A stretch of 64,000 nucleotides of DNA from Epiperipatus broadwayi (GCA_028023455.1 JAQFVV010000072.1:3308501-3372500), one strand, 5' to 3'. Shown: positions 47,615-58,860, counted from the first letter of the stretch. The notes: a model not told the origin generated them from the letters alone. Numbers and translations are program-made.

Positions 47615-48141
47615 TTAAATAATGTCTATTTAAATATTAATGTTAAATGAAGTTAATAAAATATAAATACACATATAAAACTTTCATTTGTCCATATTTA
47701 CTAGAAACATATGAATAAAGATATATGAAAAAGACAAATGACCTTCAAGGTATATTTCTTACTGAACCAGTAGGTAATAATAGCATACACATATCTTCAT
47801 TATTTTTGTTCCATATTTATTAACATCAAATAACTACCATTTGATGTGTGTTATATCTCAACTTACTTTCAACTTACCTTGATCGAATTGAATATTCATC
47901 ACCCAAGACCAATGGATATAAAATAGGTAACATTACCATAAAAAAATCAGGCCAATGGTTGATGATACTCAATGAATCAGATTTTCATTATGGAGAAGAA
48001 TCTGGGTATAAATAGTCAGTCCTGAAGAAGATAACATCAACCTACTGACAAACCTGAATGAAAATGCAGGTGTTCACTATATAGTTAAAGCAGTAGGTGA
48101 GTTCATGTTAGAACTGGCAGTTTCTACATCCTACATCATAT

Positions 48142-48280
48142 ATGAGACAAGCTGTCATAGTATGGCTGGAAATATCATCTGTACTTACATATGAGACAAG
48201 GTGTCACAGAACAGTCAGAAGTGTCAACCGTATCCACTCACAAGGCAAGCTGTCACAGAGTAGCTGAAAGTGATAGATAA
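48142..48280 (+). repeat. three diverged tandem units of about 50 bp
   Basis: tgagacaagctgtcatag, tgagacaaggtgtcacag and aggcaagctgtcacag begin successive units spaced about 48-50 bp. The rest of 47800-48950 holds nothing I recognise. Confidence 0.6.
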
Positions 48281-49369
48281 ATGTAGAAGGTACCAGAAGT
48301 CCCTTATATTAGTAGATGCATTGCAACTATATGCTATACCAAGCCAATCATATCAGTCAAAGGTATAATAATTGTATATATTGTAAATTTGTACTTCTTA
48401 CATATGGTTTCATCATTTGTTCAACATCAAATTTATTAAAGTATTCATCTAAAGTGGAGGGCTTATCAAATTTTATCGAATTGTAAAAAAAATAGCATCT
48501 GTGGACCAAATTGTAATAATTTGGTACTATTAAAATACTAATCAAAATAAAGCTATTATAAAATTAAACAATATTTAAAGCAACTATTACTATCTTTCCA
48601 TTCTACTTCTATTATTGTCTTAATAAACACATATATTCACCTAAACTTGAAATAAATTGTCACAATACCCTGTGATGCTAGCAGAACAAATAACAAAGAT
48701 GATGACAAATACTATTGATGATGATCAAGACTTACTATAAGCTCTTAGTTTCTCATCAATAATGTACTTGAAAGTTTCAATGGGAGTTTTTATCCTTGTT
48801 TTATACTTTACAAATAACCAGATATCCATCAGATGGTCAACCAGATTGTCTGTGGGTTGTCTATTTGAAAAAAACAAAACACCCCTAAATCTCACTGGAC
48901 AGGGAAGTTTTCCCTGACTCTGATTCAAATCCCAGATTATGTGAAAAATTTACAAGTATCCAGAATGGGTTTGCTCCAGAAAGTATATTTACATATTCAT
49001 ATATAACTAAAAGATAATGATGTTGTTTTGCAATTTAAGGAGTAAATAAATTGATATTTACATCAACTTTTGCATCGATAAAAAGACGTATGAAATATAT
49101 CTATGAAGGAGTTAGTTACTAGAGTTTACTTATTTAATGGTTTGGGGGGGGGGGAATCTAACAAGAAAGATGGAATAAAGAAAATTGTCTTCTTAAAAGA
49201 GTAGCGATTTAATAATAAAAATGAATCTTACCAATAATGTATACAAGAAACTTTATCAGGTGTTTTTGATTACTCAAGCTTGCAATAAATGACTCTAGTC
49301 AAATGAATAGAATTTCTTCAAAAACATGAGTATGCTAAGAACATTGTGTGGTTGGTGTTAAAACACATG

Positions 49370-49460
49370 ATCAAAGATATGTGATCCCCATGATGCACAT
49401 TTCATGCTGAAGTAGCACTCATCAGTGGCCCAGATCACAATCTCTTACACATATCTTTAT
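49370..49460 (-). repeat. family A unit fragment, minus sense, first of pair
   Basis: Contains the hammerhead 49388-49430 with flanks cccagatcacaatctcttac and atcaaagatatgtgat. The same block recurs 349 bp downstream. Confidence 0.65.
49388..49430 (-). ncRNA. type I hammerhead ribozyme, family A, intact core
   Basis: Minus strand: GGCCA, CTGATGA, stem II GTGCTACTTCAGCAT (four inner pairs), GAAA, stem III ATG/CAT with loop TG, scissile AUC, then A and TGG. Stem I is only three pairs with one unpaired A. Core residues are all present; activity doubtful. Confidence 0.65.
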
Positions 49461-49736
49461 CATTGTTCAGTAAATATAGATAACCAATTAGTACAGTTTA
49501 ATTGATGTGTGTCAAACTTACTGCCCACACAACTGGATGAAAGTATATTAATAATTTTTATTAGTCATTCATTAGACTAGAGATTATTCACTTAATGAAT
49601 AATATTTTTGTAGTGTAATTTTCACTATACCATTCGCATGCAAAGTAGGGGTTCTTTTTTATTTGCTTTTAACACCTTGTGGAGGCAGGTAATCATAAAG
49701 ATATGATCAAAGTTATATGAAAAAGATGGAAGATTC

Positions 49737-49778
49737 CCAAGATGCCCATTTCATGCTGAAGCAGCACTCATAAGTTGG
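49737..49778 (-). ncRNA. hammerhead remnant, family A, second of pair
   Basis: Minus strand: CCAA/TTGG stem I and stem II GTGCTGCTTCAGCAT are good, GAAA and AUC are present, but the core reads CTTATGA (G5 changed to T). Its GAAA lies 349 bp from that of the copy at 49388, implying a tandem minus-sense unit. Confidence 0.6.
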
Positions 49779-50079
49779 CCCAGATCACAATTTCTTACAC
49801 ATCTCTTTATCACTGTTCATATCTTTTAAAATATTCTACTTGTATAAATTTTAAATTACCATATTAAATGAATATGAAGAAATGTTAGCTCCAATCATCT
49901 TGCATAATATAACCATTATGGCTAACTATACTATATGAGAAAATTGACATATGCCTGCATTTCTGAAATCTTCACGTGGCTTAAATAATGCAAACAATCC
50001 ACATAAATATATTAGCGGCTTGATTTATATTAATATTGTAATACAATATAAATAATATCCAGAAGTAAAACTTTCCACA

Positions 50080-50190
50080 CAGTGCAGGCCAAAAAAGATG
50101 CATAAAATCCTTATCTAATTCCTACTCGTCAAATATCCCCAGACTAGTTTTCAGCCTATAGTGATTATGTGATGTTAAGTGGATAAATAA
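50080..50190 (-). repeat. family B fragment with 3' half of a hammerhead
   Basis: Contains tatccccagactagttttc (scissile and stem III side) and ataaaatccttatctaattc; the CTGATGA side is missing. It ends gtgattatgtgatgttaagt. Confidence 0.65.
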
Positions 50191-50291
50191 TACGTACAAC
50201 ACATATACTAAGAAAAGCTTGTTTAATATTTTAAAATAAAAATGTTAGAATGTTATACATAGTATAATGAACATGCTTTTGACTAACTGGT

Positions 50292-50293
<2 letters not shown>

Positions 50294-50323
<30 letters not shown>

Positions 50324-50560
50324 ACCAGTATCAATCCACTGCAGGGTCTCTCCAAGTTTAATCCATCTTCTTCGATCTTTAGCTTCTCTTCTCCACATCA
50401 CCCTTGCACACTTTCTTATTTCATCCATCCATCTCACACATGGTCTCTTTCTGGGTCTTTTACAATCTCTTGGAATCCCGTTTAAGATTTCAACTGTCCA
50501 TCGATTATCATCTTTTCTAGCAATATGTCCAGCCCAAATCCAATCTTTTTATTTTTTCAA
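50294..50560 (-). pseudogene. LINE-2 family 3' end with (GAT)n tail
   Basis: Minus strand: ..VREQTGVTDLIEKIKRLD.. (start near 50600), ..RWTVEILNGIPRDCKRPRKRP.., ..RWMDEIRKC.., ..AKDRRRWIKL.., then tggattgatactggt and a pure (GAT)n tail of ten repeats at 50294-50323. This block is the C-terminal end of the same polyprotein as 45870-46110. Elements of the RTE/Bov-B type end in such microsatellite tails. One or two frameshifts. Confidence 0.8.
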
Positions 50561-51246
50561 TGAGGTCAGTAACACCTGTTTGTTCTCTTACCCATACATA
50601 CTGGTAGACATATTTATATAATATTATAATAGTGAACAACTTGTTAAGACTCAAACATTTGGCACTGCACCAAAGACAGATAAAAAAAAAGAAGATTATC
50701 ACTAAAATGTAAGAACACTGCTAAGTGATTTGTCAGTTTTTCAATGCAGTGTGGTAGCTATAATGGTTGTGGAGTAGATATCTTTCCAAATTTTTTTATA
50801 TATAATTTAAGATGTATTAATTTATTTATTATGTATATTTTAAATAACCCAGGTATGCCTGTAGTTCATTTAGTGCATGAATGTTATTCACAAATGTATA
50901 GTGATAAAAGGTAATTCGGGATTTCTATATTAATGGATGAATGTGATATAGCAGAGCTTGAGACGAGAGGTGCACTGACATAATTAAAAAATTTAAAACT
51001 ATCTCTATAACACAATGACTATCCATTCTGCTACAAGGTGTTAAAACTAATAGTTTTAATCACACATAAAAAGAGTAAAATGTATAATATATAAAAATGG
51101 TAATAATTATATATATATATAAAGATATGTGGGTATATAAATAATGATTATGGGTATATAAATAATGATTATAAGATAGAATATATATATATAAAATTAT
51201 ATGTTAATGTATATTTGTATTCATGTATTTGTATTGGGTTTGTTAT

Positions 51247-51289
51247 AGTTCTGAAGAAGATTGCTGGAGCAATCGAAACTGTCAATAGT
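51247..51289 (+). ncRNA. hammerhead-like motif, family D
   Basis: AGTT, CTGAAGA (51251-51257), extra A, stem II GATTGC/GCAATC with loop TGGA, GAAA, CTGTC. With stem III AC/GT and a 1-nt loop the triplet would be GUC. Same extra A as the other two copies. Confidence 0.4.
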
Positions 51290-51299
51290 GGATTGTAAA

Positions 51300-52890
51300 A
51301 AAGCATTATAAAAAGTAATAAAGAATATAGATAATATTATAAATGATTTTTACTGTTGATTATACAGGCAACATTTAGAAATATAAATAATTCATGGGAC
51401 ATTTACATCTGAATACATTACTAGGAGAAAATGAATGGACAGTGTTCTACAAGGTGGTAAATATATTTGCAAATTTATTTAAAATGTTTTTTTAGAATCT
51501 GCTTGCAATTTGTTCTAGTAATATATTTGGATGTGATTGTTCTGTGAAGTATTAAGGTGTTAAAAGTAGATAGAAACTAGTCCCCACCTTGCAAGATTGA
51601 TATAGAGAAAAATACCAGACTATTAGCATGGATATAAAGATCCAGGTACCTTAGGGGTAGAATTCACCTGATTAGCATAAATTGTTCACAAACTGTATGT
51701 GCAATAAGAGATTAATTTGTAAAACTGGATGGTTGTGATATAATGGAGCTTGAAATGACTGATAAAAGTTTAAAAAATTGGAAAATATGTATATGATATG
51801 CACACATACATTTTGATTAGTATGGTTGTTTATGTTTAGTTGTATACAGGCACTATACAAAGGCTTACCCAGGGTAAGAGATATCACCCACGCACATTCC
51901 CGCACATATACATATATGAGAAAATAAAATAAAACAAGGTTATATAACAACAAATATTATACACTATTTAATAAAAAAATGCTTCTTTTCGGCAATGTTT
52001 TATTGCACCCCTAAGTGTAACGTAATATATTATTGTGAAAATTCACAATAATGTACGTTATACTCAGGAGGACAATTGAAGGCCGTTAAAAACTTTCTCT
52101 GTATGAAATAATACAATATTTGTTGGTGTACAAATTTTTTCAGTTTTATTTATTGAATTTATATATTTATTTGCGTTTTAGGATAATATCTGAAAAAATA
52201 AATCACAAATCACCAAAAAATGGCAAGGACAAATATATTTTTACCTATAACAATAGGTAAAAAATTTGAATGTTTCTGATCACTTCTGTGGAAAAATGCA
52301 GTCTCATGATAAAAAAAAAAAAAAAGAAGAGGAGGGGGGTCTATTAAAGTTTTCAAAGGTAAAGATGTTGAACATATATGGGAAAATATGTCTTATCATA
52401 CATATAAATAGAAGCAAATGCTATTAAAAAAACATCAGCATTGTGGGTAATATATATATACTAATTAAGATCAATTAAAGATAATAAAATATATTTATTT
52501 AACTCGGGAAAGACTATAATTTGTTTTTTTAAATATAGAAGCTAACTGTTGATCTATTTCCAGATATTTATTTTCTAACAATAGTCACAAAAAATCCAAA
52601 AACATTCTAAATGTTATCCATGTTACGAAAAAGTGTCAAGCTGCAGTAAATTGCTAAAATTAAACATGAAAATATTAAATAATTTCATTTTTAAAAATAT
52701 ATTTTATTAATTCTTTGGGGGGGGGGGGAGGCAGGAAAAGTATACAGATAAATTTCAACCATACCAAATTATATTTAAAAAACATGCGACAGATATGATT
52801 TTTTAAAATGTAATTAATAGAATACATATATTTGAATATTACAAAGCTAAACAGCTAGTTGATAATTAAATAGAAAATATTCAAATCACC
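51300..52890. other. unassigned A+T-rich DNA
   Basis: No gene is seen. Near 52015-52062 a short hairpin (gtgtaacgtaatatattatt / aataatgtacgttatac) is present. Poly-G runs lie at 52330 and 52718. Confidence 0.5.
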
Positions 52891-52892
52891 CT

Positions 52893-53125
52893 TTCAATGT
52901 GATATGGCTTCTCCTTTATTGAAATCAGGAATCTCTGCACTATGTCCAGAGAAACCTATTAGCAACCTTCCCTTTCCATTCCCCACCCTGTTTTTCTCAT
53001 ATTCTTGTCTATCCTGTTCCATACCATTTTCACAACATCATCTTTGTCCACTCTATGGCCTTTATATCTAAATCCCACTTATCTTTTCCAAACCCAGCAT
53101 AAAAACCAAGAATCCACTTTGTGTA
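52893..53125 (-). pseudogene. LINE-3 family 3' end (split copy, distal half)
   Basis: The reverse complement matches 18900-19120: aaagtgattatacacaaagt, gggatttagatataaaggcc, aatgg, tctctggacatagtg, aggagaagcc. It continues upstream at 53996-54190 beyond an inserted family C element. Confidence 0.78.
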
Positions 53126-53292
53126 TAATCACTTTGATTAATAGTAAGAAAATCAACTCATAACATGACTTAATTTAACAAGCTTCCATTACAAATCTAA
53201 TATAATACACATGCTAATAATAGCTTTAAACAAGTTTTTAAGATAAATGCTGCAAGAGAAAGTATTTAAAATCTCTATTCAGAATTACCCCT

Positions 53293-53335
53293 ATCTCAAA
53301 ACCAGTTTCGAGCTAATGGCTCTTATCAGTGAGAT
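53293..53335 (-). ncRNA. hammerhead, family C, one core change
   Basis: Minus strand: ATCTCA, CTGATAA (G8 changed to A), stem II GAGC/GCTC with loop CATTA, GAAA, stem III AC/GT with loop TG, triplet GUU, then TTGAGAT closing stem I with one bulged T. Confidence 0.62.
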
Positions 53336-53455
53336 GCTAGTACATTCAGAGACTAGATCCAAAGTATCAATTCAAACCTAGCATTTATAGTTAAGTATTA
53401 GATAAATGCTGAGCTTGAGTTGGTATTTTAGACTTACTGTCTGAATGTCCTAGCA

Positions 53456-53495
53456 CCTCATTGATGAGAGCCATTAGCTCAAAACTGGTTTGGGG
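53456..53495 (+). ncRNA. hammerhead, family C, two core changes, long stem I
   Basis: CCTCA with TGGGG forms stem I. Past a small internal loop an 8-bp outer helix, ATGTCCTA/TAGGATAT (one G-U), is perfect. Stem II GAGC/GCTC is perfect. The core has TTGATGA (C3 to T) and AAAA in place of GAAA, so it is predicted inactive. Confidence 0.62.
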
Positions 53496-53867
53496 ATAGG
53501 ATATTTCTAGATAGAGATTTTAAATGCTTTATTTTATGGCATTTATTGGAAAAGCTTGTTTACAACTATTAGCATGCTCATTATATCACATGTGTAATAC
53601 AAGCTTATTAAATTAAGTCACATGACATATGACTTGATTTTCTTACTATTATAATTTGGCTTTAGAGGTTTTGACAATGTTACATTGCTAAGGCTATTAA
53701 TATATGGTATAGCTGAAGTTTTTCAGACCCATAAAGCTATTAAATCAAATAGCTGGATTTGAGACATAGATATCTGAAAAGTTCAGATTTTCTACTTAAT
53801 TGTTAATTATTAGATAAATGCTGGATTTGAGTTGGTAATTTACATTTAGTGTCTGAATATCCTAGTA

Positions 53868-53907
53868 CCTCATTGACAAGAGCCATTAGCTCGAAACTGG
53901 TTTGGGG
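53868..53907 (+). ncRNA. hammerhead, family C, core decayed
   Basis: CCTCA, TTGACAA, GAGC/GCTC with loop CATTA, GAAA, CTGGTT, TGGGG. Helices intact but the core has three changes. 412 bp from the copy at 53456. Confidence 0.6.
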
Positions 53908-53995
53908 ATAATTCCTGATAGAGATTTTAAATGCTTTCTCTTGTGGCATTTAACGGTCAAGCTTGTGTAGAGGTATTAGTATGCTAATCACTTTG

Positions 53996-54190
53996 TTTAT
54001 ATTTATTCTCTGACATCTACATTATTTGTACTCTTTCTTCTTATAAGCATTTACATTCATTTAGTAGATGCCTAATATTTTCCATGCCTTTTTTACAAAC
54101 ATTAACAGCTTTATTTTTCCATTAATATTCTGATAGATTTCTTTATTGTCACTAGATTTAAGCTTTCAACTTTCATTCTGATATTAAACC
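53996..54190 (-). pseudogene. LINE-3 family (split copy, proximal half)
   Basis: The reverse complement matches 18670-18900, e.g. tggaaaatattaggcatcta, gaatgtaaatgcttataag, agtacaaataatg, covering the CCHC-box region (C-L...HLL..C, degraded). Confidence 0.75.
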
Positions 54191-54199
54191 ATTATTCTT

Positions 54200-56870
54200 T
54201 ATCAGAATATAATAAATTTGACCTCATTTGATAGATATTTTTGTCTAGAAATTAAATAAATTTAAAAAAATCATATTTGACTTTCAGAACTATTTTAAAA
54301 ATTAGATTTTAATCAAACAAAAACACTGTCACCATCAAATTTCAGGTGGAGCCAATTTAATTTGCAAAATGAATAAAAACTTTGTTTGATGCTTGTTTTA
54401 AAAATCTAAAAGAATTATTTTTAATAATTATGAAATCTATCAGTTTATGTTTAAAAAGTTTAAATTTTTTTCGTAATTTTTACAATATCGCCAAATATTA
54501 TAATAATCTGCTAAGTGACTTCATTTCTAGCCAGATGTGTTTACACCATGACTGTAATCTCTATAATAACAATATGCAGAAGAATATATTTTTATATTTA
54601 AAAATAAAACATTTCTGTAAAAAATTATTTATATGTAATAACATTTATTTTTGATTTTTACTAATTATTAAATAATTGCGATACAAATAAAATCATAAAC
54701 TTTCCAAAAAATCAAGTTTTTAGACCATCATAATATTTTCTCGAAGTAATCTCACAAAGTCTGAGAGTGTGGAAATATATAATGGTTACCCATCATCAGT
54801 AGAGCTTGAGATGCTTTGATGGACTGCATAGCCGATGTTTCTGCCATCTTTGACATTTTTTTTGTATTTAAAATATTAAAAAATAAATATACGTGAATTT
54901 TAAAGCTGTAAAAAAAAAAAAGCTTCATAAAATTTTCAGCAAAGGATGAAAAATGCAAATTTTACTTTTAGAAATCTCAAGGGCTGTTCCAATGCTTGGA
55001 AAAATACACTGGTTAAGATATTTCAGTAACCCTCTGTGAATAAATATAGTCTGAACCTCAAACAGATCCATAGAGGACATTGTACTAAACTCAAAAAAAT
55101 CCACATATATCTTAACATTTGGAGGGATGATTTGAATATTTTCCATATATTTCAATATATGTTTGACAATTTATTATTACAAAAAAGGTCAATATTTTCT
55201 ACAAAACTTGCTAATTTATCCATTATTAATACAATTTTTGTGGCAAATTTCTATAAAAATATCATTCCTTAAAATCTGAGAGAGGGAACTCTTTACACTG
55301 ATTTCGATAATTTGGTAGAGAATTCTTTTGTTAGTTAGTTGAACTTAAGTTTTGCACCCACAAAAATCTTATTAACAATGGACGGACTGACTAAAAAAAT
55401 GATTATATTTTAATTTAACGTGCTGATAAACAATAGTTTTTATAATAATTTAAATGCTAAACAAATCTTAAAAAACAAGCATAGTTAATCACGTGTGTCA
55501 TTAATTTCCACGTCTATATTTTATACTAACTAGAACTTTAATAATAAGGAAAACTTAATAAAAAAATGTAGAAAGATTAGTATTAAGTCAACAGAAATGT
55601 CCTTCATTCTGAATGATATGTGCAGTATCCTGATTCTTATTAGTGTCCACTATAAATAAAAGTTATTTTTAGCAAACTATATCTGTTATCAACCATTTAG
55701 GGATTGGAGAATTCTCTGAAAATATAACCAGTATACTACAAGTTGACATTGTGATAAAATGATGCTAAATAATACAGGGTCTGAACAAAAATTGCTGCTG
55801 TCAAGGGCAATGATAGAAAAGGTCTACTCAGGAATCAATATATCAATTTTAATGTGTTTTTTTACCACCATAAATAGTTCAATTCTTCGGGTTTTAAGTT
55901 ATTTAACTTTCTGCCATCAGCAATGGATGTGCTCCTGGAGTTAAAATATAAATTAAGAATAAATAACAAAAAATATATTTCGATTCCAATTAACAATATT
56001 TTTAGTGTAGCTTACACTTGAATTTAACCACAATGGTATGATGTTATCATCAAAAAGCATGAAACTTTGATTTTCACTTTCCAGACCACTCACACAGATT
56101 TAAAATTGAACAATGATATTTGAGGGAAAACTATGTATGATGGATCAATTCTAATATATATCTTAAGCAGACATAAGTTGTAAGTCAACTTGTAATCTGT
56201 CAAGTATTCAAGAATGATTTGGAAAAATGTTCTTTATAAATGTATCTGAAGGCAGACGAAACTATTTTAAATTCATTCACTATTGCATACAGTTTAGTTA
56301 GAGGATTGAATTATTTTTTCCACTAATCTCTACTCTAGCATATGGAAAGAATAAGTGGATTCATTTTATTCTTTCATAAATACTATATCTTGTGTTGGGA
56401 ATGAAAGCATTCATTTATTATTATCACTCGTAAAAAGCGCATGCACAATAGCTTGAAAGGCTGATCTTTAAATGTATTAACTGCTTAACTAAATGGCAGA
56501 TGACAATTAACAAGACACAAAACCAAATTGTTCTGGGTTGCCATAAGTGCAAGTACACATAAAGTTAAAAAATTTTTTTTGGATTATATAGATATTATAT
56601 ACCTTACAATCTTAAATCTACAGCATATTTGTTCAAACTATATATTACAAGTTATTTATATATATATATATTAAAATTTGATCTACAGCATGAAACTGCC
56701 CTCATAAGAGCAAGCATATAGGTCTTTTAAAACACTTTTTTTTTTGAAAATGTAGAATTTCAAAATCATGTGAGCTTGGACAATTCATTTCACAAGCAAA
56801 TTCTATTAATATTACTCCAGTTTTGCCATTCGCTGTAAACATGAATACAAAAAAAGTAAAAGATTGTTGC
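54200..56870. other. unassigned A+T-rich DNA
   Basis: Frames up to about 90 codons occur by chance in low-complexity sequence on both strands. None shows a domain or codon pattern I would support. No RNA gene recognised. Confidence 0.5.
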
Positions 56871-56879
56871 TGGATAAAA

Positions 56880-57000
56880 GATGCATTAGATAAAAAAAAA
56901 ATCCAAGTTCAGTAGATTTAGGTTCAAATTCTATCACTGATAAAGGCCACAACCCGAAACTGATTTTGGAATAAGCACTATTATCTATTTATTAATCAAA
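56880..57000 (+). repeat. SINE-like remnant with hammerhead beside a B box
   Basis: A B-box-like AGGTTCAAATTC (about 56920) is followed after 4 nt by a decayed hammerhead: CTGATAA (56937-56943), GGC/CCC arm with loop CACAA, GAAA (56956-56959), CTGATT, TTGG. A similar decayed motif lies at 63283-63330. Confidence 0.5.
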
Positions 57001-57009
57001 CTTACAATA

Positions 57010-57637
57010 AGAACCGAAATAATATAAATAAAATTTACCCTTGAACTGTAGAATATAAATAATCAGATATTGTAGCTTTAAAATATTTCAGTACTATTTC
57101 AATATTCACAGTCTTTCTTTCAAGACAGATAGCCAGTTTTCATATACATATATATGTAAGATGTTTAGATGTAATGTTAATGTTGTTATGGTACTTCATA
57201 TCAACAATTAATACTAATTCAATGAATTTAAAATATCATTTACTGTACATATATATATATTCAAAATAGTTCATAATTTTCCATACATGTCAATGAATAC
57301 ATCAAACTTTTTTTCAAAACTTGTTTTTATATGACTATAATAAAAATTAAATACATCCAACTTTTTCGACTATTTTATATAGTCTTTTTCATTAATACTA
57401 ATTCTTAAAGTCTGGTATTATTAATATTTCGATGACACATAATATACTTTAAGCTTGCATTAAAATTAAATATATATCTATCAAAAAAAAAAAATCACCA
57501 TATGATTTTCCTAATTTACATTTCAACATGGTCTTTACTCATAAGCAAAATATAATAATATAGTACAATGCTTAAATGAAATAGATCTTATTGTATTCTA
57601 TTTATTTATACATCCAAGATTTCCATAAATACACTTT
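57010..57637. other. unassigned A+T-rich DNA
   Basis: Only short TA runs are seen. Confidence 0.5.
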
Positions 57638-57653
57638 AAGAATGAAGTTCCAT

Positions 57654-57766
57654 GTCTTGCATTGGTGGTCGAGAGGTCAGCGCGACTGCCTTGCACTTGC
57701 AGGCAGTTGCCCGGGTTGCGGGTTCGCGTCCCGGCCGATGCTATGACACTTTAAAAAAAAAAAAAA
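57654..57766 (+). mobile_element. SINE-1, best copy, with 16-bp target-site duplication
   Basis: Flanked by aagaatgaagttccat (57638-57653 and 57767-57782). The head (57659-57741) folds as a tRNA. The 7-bp acceptor stem GCATTGG/CCGATGC is complete (one T-G pair). The A box is TGGTCGAGAGGTCAGCG, the anticodon-arm segment CTGCCT..AGGCAG and the B box GGTTCGCGTCC with its stem. A tail tatgacacttt and an A16 run follow. The extra arm-like insert suggests descent from a class II (Leu/Ser-type) tRNA. No CCA or terminator fits a host tRNA gene, and the duplication shows it is an insertion. Confidence 0.9.
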
Positions 57767-57789
57767 AAGAATGAAGTTCCATTCACAAA

Positions 57790-58750
57790 ACTATTATTAG
57801 TGACTTATAGAATAACATTAGTGTGTTTTCTATCTCTTCTTATATATAGACGTACACATTTTTTTTTTTTACTTCGGTATTTTAAATTTATTTTGCAGTG
57901 CAAAACTACGTTATTAAATGTATAATGTACTGCACGGTTTTATTTTCAGGCTATTAACAACTGATAACAAAATATGATTATTTATGAAGACACGGTAAAA
58001 ATATAAAAAAAGGAAATTGATTTAATTGTAGGTTAGGAAGTCACTATTAGATATTGATGATTTTCAGCCTATTTCTTTCTTCGCCACACATAAGTTTAAT
58101 ACTTCTAAACTGAAGAAAAAAATATCAAATATATATCTGAAATTATTTTAATAAACAACTGTCTTCTTTTCTTTGATACAAATGCTTTGATGAATTTTAC
58201 TTAACCTTGAATCCAGCTCAATGCAGTTACAGCAGGGCTTATTGAAACCAATGCGAATTTTCACATCCTGGGTTATGCTCTAGTAAGCAAACGTAGAGGC
58301 TGGCAAACAGAGCTCCAGATCAAAGAACAAAAATAGATGTCTTCAATGATACATTGAACCACAGTCTTTAATAAAGTCAAATACAAGAGTGCTGGCAATT
58401 CTTTTTAAAAAGGAACAGTTTAATTTAAAGGCACTCAATAAGTATTGTTAAAACAATTTATTTCCAAATGATAAATCACAGAAAGAACAAAAATATGAAA
58501 GAAAATCCAGTGAAGGTTTTGAAATAAAAATTACTCAAGACTTGACTTAAAAAAACAAACAAACAAACAAATAGACGAAATAAGTTAAAAATGTTATTAA
58601 TTTAAACACAGATTTATTTTTCCTTGCAAATTTTTAATTAAAATAAAATGGTAACGCAAAACGTAATAAGTCAGTATTTTTTTTTCTTTGATATTCAGTA
58701 GAATTTCAATTTTAATACATGGAAACTTGAAAATGTTTCATTTGCTTTAA
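57790..58750. other. unassigned A+T-rich DNA
   Basis: No gene or repeat boundary recognised. Confidence 0.5.
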
Positions 58751-58754
58751 AAAA

Positions 58755-58860
58755 AAAATCAAATAGTTTGTTGCTCGGGAGATCATATGACGTTTCAGTA
58801 CAGGAAGTCACAAAATCGAGCTGCGATCTTTGGACAATTAGTTCTTGAGTTGACACTCTC
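58755..58860 (-). repeat. SINE-2 copy, inverted
   Basis: aatagtttgttgctcgggag then atcatatgacgtttcagtac, the complement of the SINE-2 tail; matches 8400-8470. Confidence 0.5.

Larger units (their letters stand above)
53126..53995. mobile_element. family C ribozyme element inserted in LINE-3 with 11-bp target-site duplication
   Basis: Flanked by taatcactttg (53126-53136 and 53985-53995). The flanking LINE-3 halves join at this 11-mer when aligned to 18890-18910, which proves a clean insertion. The left 260 bp are minus-sense (hammerhead 53293-53335). The rest is plus-sense, with two ribozyme copies 412 bp apart (53456-53495, 53868-53907). The block ttagataaatgctg ... gcatttaa is repeated around them. 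So it is one inverted plus about 1.4 direct units of about 412 bp. Non-coding. Confidence 0.87.

Noticed and set aside
48003-48050. CTGAAGAAG motif resembling family D
   Set aside because: The following sequence does not form stem II and lacks GAAAC.
50294-50323. ATC repeat as an independent microsatellite
   Set aside because: It is exactly adjacent to the LINE-2 3' end and is better explained as the element's tail.
54784-54812. Minus-strand CTGATGATGGG near 54.8 kb
   Set aside because: No stem II partner and no GAAA; chance occurrence.
54382-55272. Several overlapping 60-90-codon frames on both strands
   Set aside because: No domain or start context in very A+T-rich DNA; such lengths arise by chance.
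57659-57741. Functional host tRNA gene
   Set aside because: A-tail plus perfect 16-bp target duplication and sister copies at 34.5 and 59.1 kb show it is a SINE head.
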